Source: Pseudomonas viridiflava (GTDB lineage Bacteria > Pseudomonadota > Gammaproteobacteria > Pseudomonadales > Pseudomonadaceae). Taken from it: 64,000 nt of DNA. Shown piece after piece: positions 19,454 to 28,026 of this stretch. Position numbers and translations under genes: made by a program. Location: positions 890,769-954,768 of the forward strand of contig NZ_RBTP01000012.1 in the NCBI RefSeq assembly GCF_003702045.1, read 5' to 3'. Numbering within the stretch: the first letter of the stretch is position 1; each line of letters starts with the position of its first letter. A model generated the notes under the pieces. That model worked only from the letters and a program-made list of their open reading frames with translations. It ran no database searches and was not told the origin of the DNA.

Positions 19454-20305
19454 ATGTACAAAGACTATCCCGCTGCCTATCAGGTGAGTAAAGGTGCCGC
19501 GCTGCACGTGGATACGGCCTTTTACGAGCGCATACGCGCCAACAGGCAGCAGCGCACGCTGATCGAACAGTTCGACATACCGATCCGCACCGGGCGCGCC
19601 TGGAAGGTCAAGGCCGGGCAGGTGTTTCGCGTCACCACACCGGCAGGACCACAAGTGGGCGATTTCAATGTGTGGAACGCCGACGATCCGCGTGAGCGCT
19701 TGTGGGCCGCCAGAACACGCCAGTTGCAGGGTGCCCATGTCAGCACCCATGACCGGCTCTGGTCGAACCTGCCGTTCCTGCGTCCAATGGTGACCATCAC
19801 TGACGACAGTCTGGCCAGTTATGGCATCGACGAACACGGCGCGCGCCTGCACGACCTGCTGGGCACACGCTGCGATCCCTACGTCAACAAGATGCTGACT
19901 GGCGAGGACTTTCATCATCACTGCCACTCGAACCTGACGCGAGCGGTGTTGCCCCACGGCCTGACCGAATTCGACGTGCATGACGTTCTGAACATTTTTC
20001 AATGCACCGGGCTCAACCATGACGACATGTACTTCATGAAAGCCTGTCCGGCACAGAAGGGCGATTACCTGGAGTTCTTCGCTGAAATCGATCTGCTGTG
20101 CGCGTTGTCGACCTGCCCGGGCGGGGATCTGTCCCTGCCGATGTGGGGACCTGACGCGCAGGATCCGTTGAGCGTGTGCAGGCCGTTGGGTGTCGAGATT
20201 TATGAGCTGGAAGCATCGCTGCTGGAAGGCTGGCAACCGCCGCAGCGTGCGGCTTACAACGGACTGCATGGCTTGCAGATGTCCAAGGCCGAGTGGGAAG
20301 TCTAG
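19454..20305 (+). CDS. DUF1989 / urea carboxylase-associated family protein
   Basis: A 283-residue protein with the DUF1989 pattern: a core IPIRTGRAWKVKAGQVFRVT leading to GPQVGDFNVWNADDPRER, then FHHHCHSNLTRAV and MKACPAQKGDYLEFFAEID, and a Cys-rich LLCALSTCPGGD segment. His/Cys content suggests metal binding. Relatives encoded beside urea carboxylase are known to hydrolyse guanidine-pathway carboxy intermediates, but here no urea carboxylase, allophanate hydrolase or transporter gene is adjacent. It starts 72 bp after dnaE2 and may be separately transcribed. Function is therefore open. Confidence 0.78.
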   Translation: MYKDYPAAYQVSKGAALHVDTAFYERIRANRQQRTLIEQFDIPIRTGRAWKVKAGQVFRVTTPAGPQVGDFNVWNADDPRERLWAARTRQLQGAHVSTHDRLWSNLPFLRPMVTITDDSLASYGIDEHGARLHDLLGTRCDPYVNKMLTGEDFHHHCHSNLTRAVLPHGLTEFDVHDVLNIFQCTGLNHDDMYFMKACPAQKGDYLEFFAEIDLLCALSTCPGGDLSLPMWGPDAQDPLSVCRPLGVEIYELEASLLEGWQPPQRAAYNGLHGLQMSKAEWEV

Positions 20306-20388
20306 ATTTCTGATGCCGCAAGCGGCGCTGCATCAAGCAAGCGGCACTTACTGAATACTTTTATAGACGTTAGATCAGAGGCCACCCA

Positions 20389-20447
20389 GGGCTGCAGCGC
20401 AGCCCATCGCAGTCGTCGTAACCTCCGCAAGCTCCCACGCCTTGCGG
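20389..20447. other. Two GC-rich hairpins downstream of the DUF1989 gene
   Basis: GGGCTGC-AGC-GCAGCCC at 20389-20405 and CCGCAAG/CTTGCGG at 20425-20447 are inverted repeats in the 283-bp convergent gap between the DUF1989 gene and the CorA-like gene. No T-run follows either one. They may serve as bidirectional 3'-end structures; nothing else is seen in the gap except the REP-like half-site at 20542. Confidence 0.45.
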
Positions 20448-20541
20448 GCAGAAGCAGAGTTCAGCGTTTCTTCAGAAGTCAGGTGCTAGATAAGAGCAGG
20501 TCGGGCTGCGTTGCGCTTGTGCGCGAATACGCGCCAGACCC

Positions 20542-20569
20542 GTGGGGGCGGACTTGTCCGCGAATACTG
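20542..20569. repeat. REP-like half element, copy 2
   Basis: GTGGGGGCGGACTTGTCCGCGAATACTGA repeats one arm of the elements at 12210 and 32237, with an internal GCGGAC/GTCCGC palindrome. The opposite arm is missing, so this is a partial copy in the convergent intergenic region. Confidence 0.65.
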
Positions 20570-20588
20570 AGTTTGCCGCAAGATCCGC

Positions 20589-21518
20589 TCACGCCGTGCG
20601 CGCCATTCTGCGCAATCCCCAGATCATCGCCACGCCCATCCCCAACATGGCGACCAGCAGCGCGGGGTAGCTGACCCACCACGGCAGCGGGGCAGTCATC
20701 ATGCTGAATTCCGACATGCCGCCGATCCCGGCAATCAGGTTCAACGGTAGGAACACCACGTTGATCAAGGTCAGCTTGCGCAGCAGGTTATTGGTGCTGT
20801 TGTTGACCAGATTGCCCCGTGCATCCATCAAGCCGGCAAAGACGGTTGAATAGATCTCGGCCTGTTTGTAGCACTGGTCGTTCTCGATGATCATGTCGTC
20901 GATCAACGCCAGACTGGCGCTGCCGTACTCTTTGCCTTGCACATGGTTGCGCAGACGGGCCAGCACCGTGCCGTTGCTGTGAATCGCATTGATGTAATAC
21001 ACCAGGCTTTCGCTGAGGTTGAACATTTGCAGCAGATGGCGGTTCTCCAGCGACGAATTGAATTTCTGCTGCAGCTCTCGCGCCACCATCTTGATCACCT
21101 TCAGGTGGCCCAGATAGTGATGAATGTTGTTGAACAGCATCTCCAGCAGAATATCCAGCGGCTGAGTCAGTGGACGTTGCGTCACCCATGAGGTCAGTGG
21201 CTGGTCGTCGTCGCAGATCAACAGCAACTGATCCTGCTTGAGCAGCACGCCGAACGACGAGACGTCGAATGAGAAGCTGTCTTTGCCTGAATAGTTTTCA
21301 GGCCGCTTCCAGATCAGGAACAGCGCATCGGGGTGAAATTCGATGCGGGAGACTTCGTCCGGGTCGAGTGCCGACGCAACGGCATGCTCATCCAGATGAA
21401 ATTGTTCCAGCAGCAGCGTGCGCTCGCTGGCGTCCGGTTTGCTGAACCACTGCACTTGAGCCGTTTGCAGGTCACACGCTTGCAGTCGATTGGCGTCGAG
21501 CCTCAGGCCTTTGATCAT
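20589..21518 (-). CDS. CorA-family (ZntB/CorA-like) divalent cation transporter
   Basis: A 309-residue protein. The long N-terminal cytoplasmic domain includes helical segments ending in the stalk helix. It is followed by two C-terminal membrane helices (LTLINVVFLPLNLIAGIGGM and YPALLVAMLGMGVAMIWGL). CorA channels are pentamers with a GMN selectivity motif after helix 1; here the corresponding position reads GMS (residues 267-269, GGMSEF). The change at the selectivity filter makes magnesium specificity uncertain. It is 6 bp downstream of the RimK-like gene on the same strand, so the two may be co-transcribed. Confidence 0.85.
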   Translation of the reverse strand: MIKGLRLDANRLQACDLQTAQVQWFSKPDASERTLLLEQFHLDEHAVASALDPDEVSRIEFHPDALFLIWKRPENYSGKDSFSFDVSSFGVLLKQDQLLLICDDDQPLTSWVTQRPLTQPLDILLEMLFNNIHHYLGHLKVIKMVARELQQKFNSSLENRHLLQMFNLSESLVYYINAIHSNGTVLARLRNHVQGKEYGSASLALIDDMIIENDQCYKQAEIYSTVFAGLMDARGNLVNNSTNNLLRKLTLINVVFLPLNLIAGIGGMSEFSMMTAPLPWWVSYPALLVAMLGMGVAMIWGLRRMARTA

Positions 21519-21524
21519 CGACGG

Positions 21525-23111
21525 TCACCAGGCCTGGCCAAGGCGTTTGAGCTCCAGGCGGCGGATGAACTCTTCCAGCACCAGGCCGTACAGGTCGTCC
21601 TGCAGGTACGCGTCTTCAATACCGGCATCCAGGTTTGGGTTGTCGTTGACCTCGATCACCACCACCTGATTGCCGGACTGCTTGAGGTCCACCCCGTACA
21701 ATCCGTCGCCGATCAGGTTAGCGGTCTTGAGAGCCAGATCGACCACGGCTCGGGGCGCTTCATGAACCGCCAGGGTGCGGCATTCGCCATTGATCTCGGT
21801 ACCAGTGGCCTTGTGGTTGTAGATCTGCCAATGCCCTTTGGACATGAAGTACTGACAGGCAAAAATAGGCTTGCGGTTGAGGATGCCGATGCGCCAGTCG
21901 TACTCGGTGTAGAAAAACTCTTGGGCGAGCAGCAGCACCGAGTGTTCAAACAACTGTGTCGTGGCGGTGTGCATTTCTTCCGCCGTGCTGACCTTGATTA
22001 CACCGCGTGAAAAACAGCCGTCCGGGATTTTCAGCACCAATGGAAAGCCCAAGCGTTTGGCCACGTTCTCCAGTTCTTCCGGGCGGTCCTTGTAGAGGAT
22101 TTCGGTCTGCGGCATGCCCAGGTTGTGGCTCTTGAGCAGGTCGGTCAGGTACACCTTGTTGGTGCAGCGAAGAATCGAGGTCGAGTCATCCATGACAACC
22201 AACCCCTCGCTTTCGGCCTTTTTGGCAAAACGGTAAGTATGGTTGTCGACGCTGGTGGTTTCGCGGATCAGCAGCGCGTCGTATTCGGCGAGTCGCGCGT
22301 AGTCCTTCTTCTCGATCAACTCCACATCGACCCCCAACCGCTGGCCCACGCGGATGAAATTGGCCAATGCCTGTGCATTGGAGGGCGGCAATTGCTCCTG
22401 TGGATCGTGCAGAATCGCCAGGTCGTAGCGGGCCATGCGACGCGAACTCGGCTGACGCCAGATTTTGCGACTGAAGCCATCCAGTGCAATGGCGAACTCA
22501 TCCTGCTGATCATCGCGCAACTTGGGCAGAGCGCCAGACTTGATGCCTGCGATATGCCAATGTTCGCGCTTGCGAAACTCCACCAACAGAATCGGGCAGG
22601 GGAACGCCTCAAATAACTGGCGGGCCAGGTCATTCAATGGCGAGCGGGTGGTCTGGCCAAAATAAAGTGTCAGCGTGAACCCTTCGGTGTCGTCATACGG
22701 GTGATCCTGAAGTGCGTTCTCAAGCACTTTATCCAGGTCATCCAGTGCCAGTCCGTATAAGGACTTGCGTGTCAGTTCGCTGATCGTGCGTACCGAGGGA
22801 ATAACATTGTGTTGTCGCGCCTCGGCCAACAATGAACAGTAATAACCGTGGCCCAGGTATTTGTAACTCCGGCACAGATTGATCACCTGAACACGCTGGC
22901 CGGCCGTGGCTTTCAGCGGTTTCTCCAGGTAATCCTGCGCCGTCATCAAGTCTTCACTGGGGACGTATGATGCCCAGTCTTCCAGTCGCTCGACAATAAT
23001 GACCACTTGGCTCTGTGCTGCAAAAGGAACTGCGGGATACGCGCGTTTCGTTGTTGCTGAAACTGCGAGTTGAGCCGATACTTCGTTCATCTTCACCTGC
23101 GCCGCTGACAT
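21525..23111 (-). CDS. RimK-family ATP-grasp ligase with N-terminal extension
   Basis: About 528 residues from the Met at 23111. The C-terminal half is an ATP-grasp domain of the RimK type: NKVYLTDLLKSHNLGMPQTE, then PLVLKIPDGCFSRGVIKV (glycine-rich ATP loop), FYTEYDWRIGILN, and VVVIEVNDNPNLDAGIED with the metal-binding E-x-N-D-N. The N-terminal half (VVIIVERLEDWASYVPSEDL onward) is specific to this family. RimK enzymes ligate amino acids to peptides or protein C-termini. A GNAT-C39 gene is divergent, an arrangement noted in comparative-genomics surveys of ATP-grasp amidoligases. The start is uncertain: alternatives are Met at 23090 and an upstream TTG at 23186; none has a strong ribosome binding site. 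Confidence 0.85.
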   Translation of the reverse strand: MSAAQVKMNEVSAQLAVSATTKRAYPAVPFAAQSQVVIIVERLEDWASYVPSEDLMTAQDYLEKPLKATAGQRVQVINLCRSYKYLGHGYYCSLLAEARQHNVIPSVRTISELTRKSLYGLALDDLDKVLENALQDHPYDDTEGFTLTLYFGQTTRSPLNDLARQLFEAFPCPILLVEFRKREHWHIAGIKSGALPKLRDDQQDEFAIALDGFSRKIWRQPSSRRMARYDLAILHDPQEQLPPSNAQALANFIRVGQRLGVDVELIEKKDYARLAEYDALLIRETTSVDNHTYRFAKKAESEGLVVMDDSTSILRCTNKVYLTDLLKSHNLGMPQTEILYKDRPEELENVAKRLGFPLVLKIPDGCFSRGVIKVSTAEEMHTATTQLFEHSVLLLAQEFFYTEYDWRIGILNRKPIFACQYFMSKGHWQIYNHKATGTEINGECRTLAVHEAPRAVVDLALKTANLIGDGLYGVDLKQSGNQVVVIEVNDNPNLDAGIEDAYLQDDLYGLVLEEFIRRLELKRLGQAW

Positions 23112-23203
23112 GTGTAATCGATCCGATGGGAAACAGTCCTTTCTATTAAGCATGTGCTTAGTGAAATGTCCCGTTTCGTTACACAACTTTTACGGCGGTG
23201 CAG

Positions 23204-24331
23204 ATGGACTTTATATTTCGCGACGCAGTGGACTCCGATGTCGAGGACCTGCTGTTTCTGGAGAACCAGTGCTTTGAAGGCGACCGGCTGACGGCGCGCA
23301 GTTTCAACTGGATGATCCGGCGGGCCAATGCCTGCCTGATCGTGGCCGAGCGGGGTGGGCAACTGACTGGTTACGCGCTGGTGCTGTTCCATCGTGGCAC
23401 GTCGCTGGGGCGTCTTTATTCGCTGGCGATTGCCGATGCAGCGCGCGGTCTTGGCCTTGGCAAATACCTGTTGCAACGTGCCGAACACCAGGCCGTCGAG
23501 CGCGACTGCGCCTACCTGCGCCTTGAAGTGCGCCCCGACAACCTCGCAGCTATCGGCCTTTACGAACGCAGCGGCTATCGACGCTTTGCTCAGGTCGACG
23601 ATTACTACCAGGATCATGCCCCAGCACTGCGGTATGAAAAACGCATTGTCGAGCATGCCCGGCACAATGGCCGTTCGGTGCCTTATTACCAGCAAACGCT
23701 GGATTTCACCTGTGGTCCGGCGTGCCTGTTGATGGCCATGAAGGCCTTGCAACCCGAGCGGCCTATGACACGGGCCGAGGAGTTGCAGATCTGGCGTGAG
23801 GCAACCACCGTGTTCATGACTTCAGGTCACGGCGGGTGCAGCCCACAAGGATTGGCACTGGCAGCCTGGCGGCGTGGCTTTTTCGTGAAGCTGCTGGTGT
23901 CGGTGTCCGGGCCACTGTTTCTGGGCGGCGTGCGCAGCGACACCAAGAAACAAGTGGTGCGTCTGGTACACGAGCAGTTCTGTCGCGAACTGCAAGCGTC
24001 CAGTGTCGAAACCTTGGCCAGCCCGTCATTGAACCTGACCAGCGTCCTGGCAGAGGGTGGTCGTCCGCTGGTGTTGATCAGCAGTTACCGCCTGACCCGT
24101 TCCAAGGCACCGCACTGGGTGATGGTCACCGACTGCGATAGCGATTTTGTCTACCTGCACGACCCCGACATCGACCACAGCCTGCACCGTCAGCCCATCG
24201 ATTGTCAGCATCTGCCTGTCAGCCATGCCGATTTCAATCGCATGAGTTGTTTCGGTACGGACAAGCTGCGCGCCGCTGTGATCGTCTATGCGGCAGCGAC
24301 TGGCGAGCCTGACCCTGCCCTGGCCTTATGA
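23204..24331 (+). CDS. GNAT acetyltransferase - C39-like peptidase fusion
   Basis: A 375-residue two-domain protein. Residues 1-150 are a GNAT domain like RimI (LAIADAARGLGLGKYLLQRA is the acetyl-CoA loop; NLAAIGLYERSGYRR follows). Residues about 165-360 are a papain-like C39 domain: Gln and Cys in YYQQTLDFTCGPACLLM, catalytic His in KAPHWVMVT, and Asp in YLHDPD. A fusion that can acetylate and cleave suggests peptide maturation or turnover, paired with the divergent RimK-like ligase. The ATG at 23204 fits the domain start; a GTG two codons earlier is possible. The substrate is unknown. Confidence 0.87.
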   Translation: MDFIFRDAVDSDVEDLLFLENQCFEGDRLTARSFNWMIRRANACLIVAERGGQLTGYALVLFHRGTSLGRLYSLAIADAARGLGLGKYLLQRAEHQAVERDCAYLRLEVRPDNLAAIGLYERSGYRRFAQVDDYYQDHAPALRYEKRIVEHARHNGRSVPYYQQTLDFTCGPACLLMAMKALQPERPMTRAEELQIWREATTVFMTSGHGGCSPQGLALAAWRRGFFVKLLVSVSGPLFLGGVRSDTKKQVVRLVHEQFCRELQASSVETLASPSLNLTSVLAEGGRPLVLISSYRLTRSKAPHWVMVTDCDSDFVYLHDPDIDHSLHRQPIDCQHLPVSHADFNRMSCFGTDKLRAAVIVYAAATGEPDPALAL

Positions 24332-24343
24332 GCGATGATGGCG

Positions 24344-25615
24344 TCAATCCTGATGCGCGGTCAGCGTGTTTTTGCGCACACGACCGCCCTGGACGATCAT
24401 TGCCAGTCGTTCGCCTTGGCCCACCAGGCAGTGGATGTCGGTCAGCGGGTCGCCATCCACCACCAGTACATCGGCGATCGCACCCTTGGCGATGCAACCC
24501 AGTTCGCCCTCACGCTGCAGAATCTGTGCAGCCACGCTGGTCGCGCTGCGCAGGGCTGCCAGGTTGCCCAGAACCTCGGCCCGAATCTTCAGTTCATGGG
24601 TTTGATATTCATGCATCTCGCCCAGCAGATCGGAGCCGTAGCCCATCGGTACACCGGCTTCGGCGAACAATACCAGCGCATTTCGCCCGGCCTGACGGAC
24701 GTCTTCGATCTTGGCCACCGAATCGGCAGGCAGACCGAAGCGTTCACCGTATTCGGCGAGCATTTCGTAGGTGACCTGGGTCGGCACGGCAAACGCGCCT
24801 TTCTCTGCCATCAGGCGTGCAGTGTCAGCGTCCACGAGATTGCCGTGCTCAATGGTGCGAACGCCGCACTCGATGGCCCGGCGTATGGCGCGTGCGGTGT
24901 ATGCATGGGCCATGACGTAGGTGTTGGCCGCCGCCGCTTCATCGACAATGGCGCGGATTTCAGCCTCGCTGTACTGAGTGTTGGCAATCGGATCCGTCGG
25001 CGATGACACACCGCCGGAGGCCATGATCTTGATCTGGTTCGCCCCCTGTTGCAGTTCCTCGCGCACGGCCAGGCGCACGTTGTCGACGCCGTCCACCACG
25101 CGCGCAATCGCCCCGGCCCGGAAGCAGCACGAGCAGGGTTCGTTGAGCAGCAGTTCGCCACGCGCACGCATGTCGCCGTGACCGCCGGTCTGGGACAGCG
25201 CCTTGCCCGAGGCGAAGATTCTCGGCCCCGGAATCAGCCCCAACTGAATCGAGCGAGCCAACGCCCAGTCCGCGCCGCCGGCATCACGCACCGTGGTGAA
25301 GCCGCGCTCCAGCATCGCAGACAGAATCGGCAGGGCGCGGTACATGATGATTGCGTTGGGCTGCAGCGCGTTCATGCCCAGGTTGGCGTTGGAAGCCAGC
25401 ACGTGGACGTGGCAGTCGATCAGGCCTGGCATCAAGGTCTTGCCGCCCAGATCGATGACCTGATCGTCAGGTCCGGCAGGCTCGCCTTCAGCACGCACCT
25501 CGACGATGCGCTCGCCCTGGATCACGACTTCCTGACCCGAAATCAGTTGTCCCAGCTCAAGGTCCAGCAGGCGACCGTTACGCAGTATCAGGCGGGAAGA
25601 TTCAGCAGTGCTCAT
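24344..25615 (-). CDS. Metal-dependent amidohydrolase (prolidase/imidazolonepropionase-like)
   Basis: A 423-residue amidohydrolase-superfamily enzyme with the binuclear-metal pattern: HxH in GLIDCHVHVLAS, Lys in NQIKIMASGG (bridging carboxylated Lys), His in VMAHAYT, His in TIEHGNL and Asp in GYGSDLLGE. The ordering and the GGVSSPTDP segment resemble the Sgx9260/Cc2672 group of Xaa-Pro or N-acyl amino acid hydrolases and ochratoxinase. The start codon overlaps the stop of the upstream MFS gene by 4 bp, so uptake and hydrolysis of the same compound are likely coupled. An amide or dipeptide substrate is inference. Confidence 0.87.
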   Translation of the reverse strand: MSTAESSRLILRNGRLLDLELGQLISGQEVVIQGERIVEVRAEGEPAGPDDQVIDLGGKTLMPGLIDCHVHVLASNANLGMNALQPNAIIMYRALPILSAMLERGFTTVRDAGGADWALARSIQLGLIPGPRIFASGKALSQTGGHGDMRARGELLLNEPCSCCFRAGAIARVVDGVDNVRLAVREELQQGANQIKIMASGGVSSPTDPIANTQYSEAEIRAIVDEAAAANTYVMAHAYTARAIRRAIECGVRTIEHGNLVDADTARLMAEKGAFAVPTQVTYEMLAEYGERFGLPADSVAKIEDVRQAGRNALVLFAEAGVPMGYGSDLLGEMHEYQTHELKIRAEVLGNLAALRSATSVAAQILQREGELGCIAKGAIADVLVVDGDPLTDIHCLVGQGERLAMIVQGGRVRKNTLTAHQD

Positions 25616-26922
25616 TGATAAGCTCCAGTCAGAGGGCGATTGAGGGCGGGGGAAGGGTCGCGATAGAGCATCGCGCCGATGCCGCTGACAATTGCCGCGA
25701 ACATGATGTAAAAGGCCGGCGCAAGGTTGCTGCCGGTCGAGGCAATCAGCCAGGTGATGGTGAAAGTGGCGAAACCGCCGAAAAGGGTGACTGCGAAGTT
25801 GTAAGCGACCGATAAACCCGTGGACAGAACGTGGGTCGGCAGCAATTCACCGAAGGCTGCGAGGATCGAGCCGATGTAGCCGGAAATCAGCAGACCGAGC
25901 ACCAGTTCGAAAATCAGCAGCGAGAACAGCCCTGGCATCTGGTTGATGAGGAGGAACATCGGGTAGGCGCTGAAGAAAATGGCGATGGCTGAGCCGAGCA
26001 GCCACGAGCGGTTGCCACTGCGGTCTGCCATCGCGCCCACCAGCGGCGTAGCGACGATCAACACGGCGCCGCCCATCATGCCTGCGGTGAAGCCCATCCA
26101 CGATGGCAGGCCAAGCACGCGCTGGGCGTAGGAGGGGATGTAGAACAGAATCGCGTAGGTGCAGACGGTCCAGAGCACCACCAGCGAAAAGCTGATCAGG
26201 GTCTGGCGCGGGTAGGTCTTGATCACTTCACGCAGCGGCGAATCGACGGGCTTGCTGGCGGTGTAGGCAGGCGATTCGTCGACGCGGCTGCGAATGTAGA
26301 AACCCACCGGTCCGATCAGCGTGCCGATCAGGAACGGCACACGCCAGCCCCAGCTTTCCAGCTGTGCCTGGGTGAGGTAGCTGGACAGGATCGCGCCCAG
26401 TGCCGAGCCCAACAAGACGGCCACGCCGATGCTCGCCTGAATCCAGCTGGAATAGAATGCTTTGCGGCCGGCTGGCGCATGTTCGGTCAGGAAGGCCGTG
26501 GCGCTGCCCATCTCGCCGCCTGCGGAAAAGCCCTGGAGCAGCCGGGCCAGCACGATCAACACCGGGGCCAGGTAACCGATCTGCGCAAAGCTCGGTGTCA
26601 GGGCAATGATCAGAGTGCCGAACGCCATGAGCAGAATGGTCAACGATAACGCTGCCTTGCGCCCATGTTTGTCGCCGTAGATGCCCAACACGATGCCGCC
26701 TACCGGGCGCATGAAGAAGCCCACGCCAAAGGTGGCCAATGCCAGCAGATAAGAGGTCAGCTCGCTGCCGGTCGGGAAGAACACTTTGGCGATGATCACT
26801 GAGAAGAAGCTGTAAACCGTGAAGTCGAACCACTCAAGGCCGTTGCCGATGACCGTGGCCGTGATGGCGCGGCGCGCCTGTTTGTTGTGAGGGTGTGTGA
26901 GGGATTGTTGTGCTGTGCTCAC
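25612..26922 (-). CDS. MFS transporter, metabolite:H+ symporter (MHS/ProP-like) family
   Basis: A 436-residue inner membrane protein with about 12 hydrophobic helices. MHS-family marks are IGNGLEWFDFTVYSFFSVII at the first helix, RPVGGIVLGIYGDKHGRKAA between helices 2 and 3, and LLQGFSAGGEMGSATAFLTE in helix 4. MHS members import organic acids or zwitterions with protons. The start is a GTG preceded by AGGAG with 7-nt spacing. It is first in a two-gene operon with the amidohydrolase and probably imports that enzyme's substrate. Confidence 0.92.
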   Translation of the reverse strand: MSTAQQSLTHPHNKQARRAITATVIGNGLEWFDFTVYSFFSVIIAKVFFPTGSELTSYLLALATFGVGFFMRPVGGIVLGIYGDKHGRKAALSLTILLMAFGTLIIALTPSFAQIGYLAPVLIVLARLLQGFSAGGEMGSATAFLTEHAPAGRKAFYSSWIQASIGVAVLLGSALGAILSSYLTQAQLESWGWRVPFLIGTLIGPVGFYIRSRVDESPAYTASKPVDSPLREVIKTYPRQTLISFSLVVLWTVCTYAILFYIPSYAQRVLGLPSWMGFTAGMMGGAVLIVATPLVGAMADRSGNRSWLLGSAIAIFFSAYPMFLLINQMPGLFSLLIFELVLGLLISGYIGSILAAFGELLPTHVLSTGLSVAYNFAVTLFGGFATFTITWLIASTGSNLAPAFYIMFAAIVSGIGAMLYRDPSPALNRPLTGAYQ

Positions 26923-27111
26923 TTTTTAGCTCCTGCATGCATTACACGCAGGGAACGACCCTGCATTGATAAAAGGGGCAGAGTCGGAAGGTGAAACAGA
27001 ATCAGGTCTAGCGCCCGTTAGGGTTGAGAGTAGGCTCAGTCCCGATTTAGAGAAAACGCTCTTTACGCAGGTTTGCATGCGGCAGGCGCATGCAAGAGCG
27101 CTTTCTCAACG

Positions 27112-28014
27112 TCAGGTCGTTGAGTGGATCTCTTCGCTCAGCCATTTCTCGAAGGCACGCGCTGCGCGGCGGGGCGTTTTGCCGCTAGGGGTCAGCAGGT
27201 GGTAACCGCCCACCGCGCCGACACGGGTGCTGCACGCTGGCACCAGCGCACCGGACTGCACATGCCGATCGATCATCGGTTGCCAGCCCAGCACGATGCC
27301 ATGACCCGCCATCGCCAGGTCCACCAACACCGGATACAGATTGACCGTCATACGCTGGCGGATCAGCGACGCATCCACGCCCTGACGCGCGAACCAGTCG
27401 TTCCACGACAGCCACTGGCGCTGGCCGTCTTCCAGCATCAGCAGACAGTGATCGAGCAGTTGAGCAGGTTCAAGCAACTGGCCTTTCAGATAGCCTGGCG
27501 AACAATAGGCGTTCACCGACTCGGCAAACAGCAACCGGCTGTCCAGGCCGGCGGGGGCGCTTTCACGCAGAAAATACAGCGCCAGATCGAATTCGGCACG
27601 GATCAGCGAGTCCAGGCCGTCAACGACGCGTAAACGAATATCGACGCCCGGAAATTCGTCGTGGTAGCGGCCCAATAGCGGGCCTAGCCACAAGGCCGCG
27701 ACGCCGCTGGAACAGGCCAGCGTCAGTTGTTGTTCGCCACTGTGGGTAATGACCTGTGCAGTGGCTTCCGCGCAAAGGGTCAGTACGCGATGAATCTGTT
27801 CGGCGTAGATCTGCCCGGCCACCGTCAGGTGAATGCGTTTATGCTCGCGGCGAAACAACGCCCGACCCAAAAACTCTTCCAGTTGCGCCACCTGCCGACT
27901 GATCGCACTTTGCGTGAGGTGCAGTTCGGTGGCCGCTCGGGTAAAACTGCCGTGGCGCACGGTGGCCTCGAACGCGATCAGGTTTTGCAGCGGTGGCAAC
28001 GGCTCGATGCGCAT
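27112..28014 (-). CDS. LysR family regulator (GcvA-like)
   Basis: A 300-residue LTTR. The N-terminal helix-turn-helix RHGSFTRAATELHLTQSAIS and RQVAQLEEFLGRALFRRE is classical. The C-terminal two-lobed effector domain follows, with the GcvA-style opening PPLQNLIAFEAT. GGAG lies 6 nt before the ATG. It follows another LysR gene on the same strand by only 12 bp. It also lies upstream of the MFS/amidohydrolase operon on the same strand, a plausible target. Effector unknown. Confidence 0.9.
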   Translation of the reverse strand: MRIEPLPPLQNLIAFEATVRHGSFTRAATELHLTQSAISRQVAQLEEFLGRALFRREHKRIHLTVAGQIYAEQIHRVLTLCAEATAQVITHSGEQQLTLACSSGVAALWLGPLLGRYHDEFPGVDIRLRVVDGLDSLIRAEFDLALYFLRESAPAGLDSRLLFAESVNAYCSPGYLKGQLLEPAQLLDHCLLMLEDGQRQWLSWNDWFARQGVDASLIRQRMTVNLYPVLVDLAMAGHGIVLGWQPMIDRHVQSGALVPACSTRVGAVGGYHLLTPSGKTPRRAARAFEKWLSEEIHSTT

Positions 28015-28026
28015 GAAGGCTCCGGA

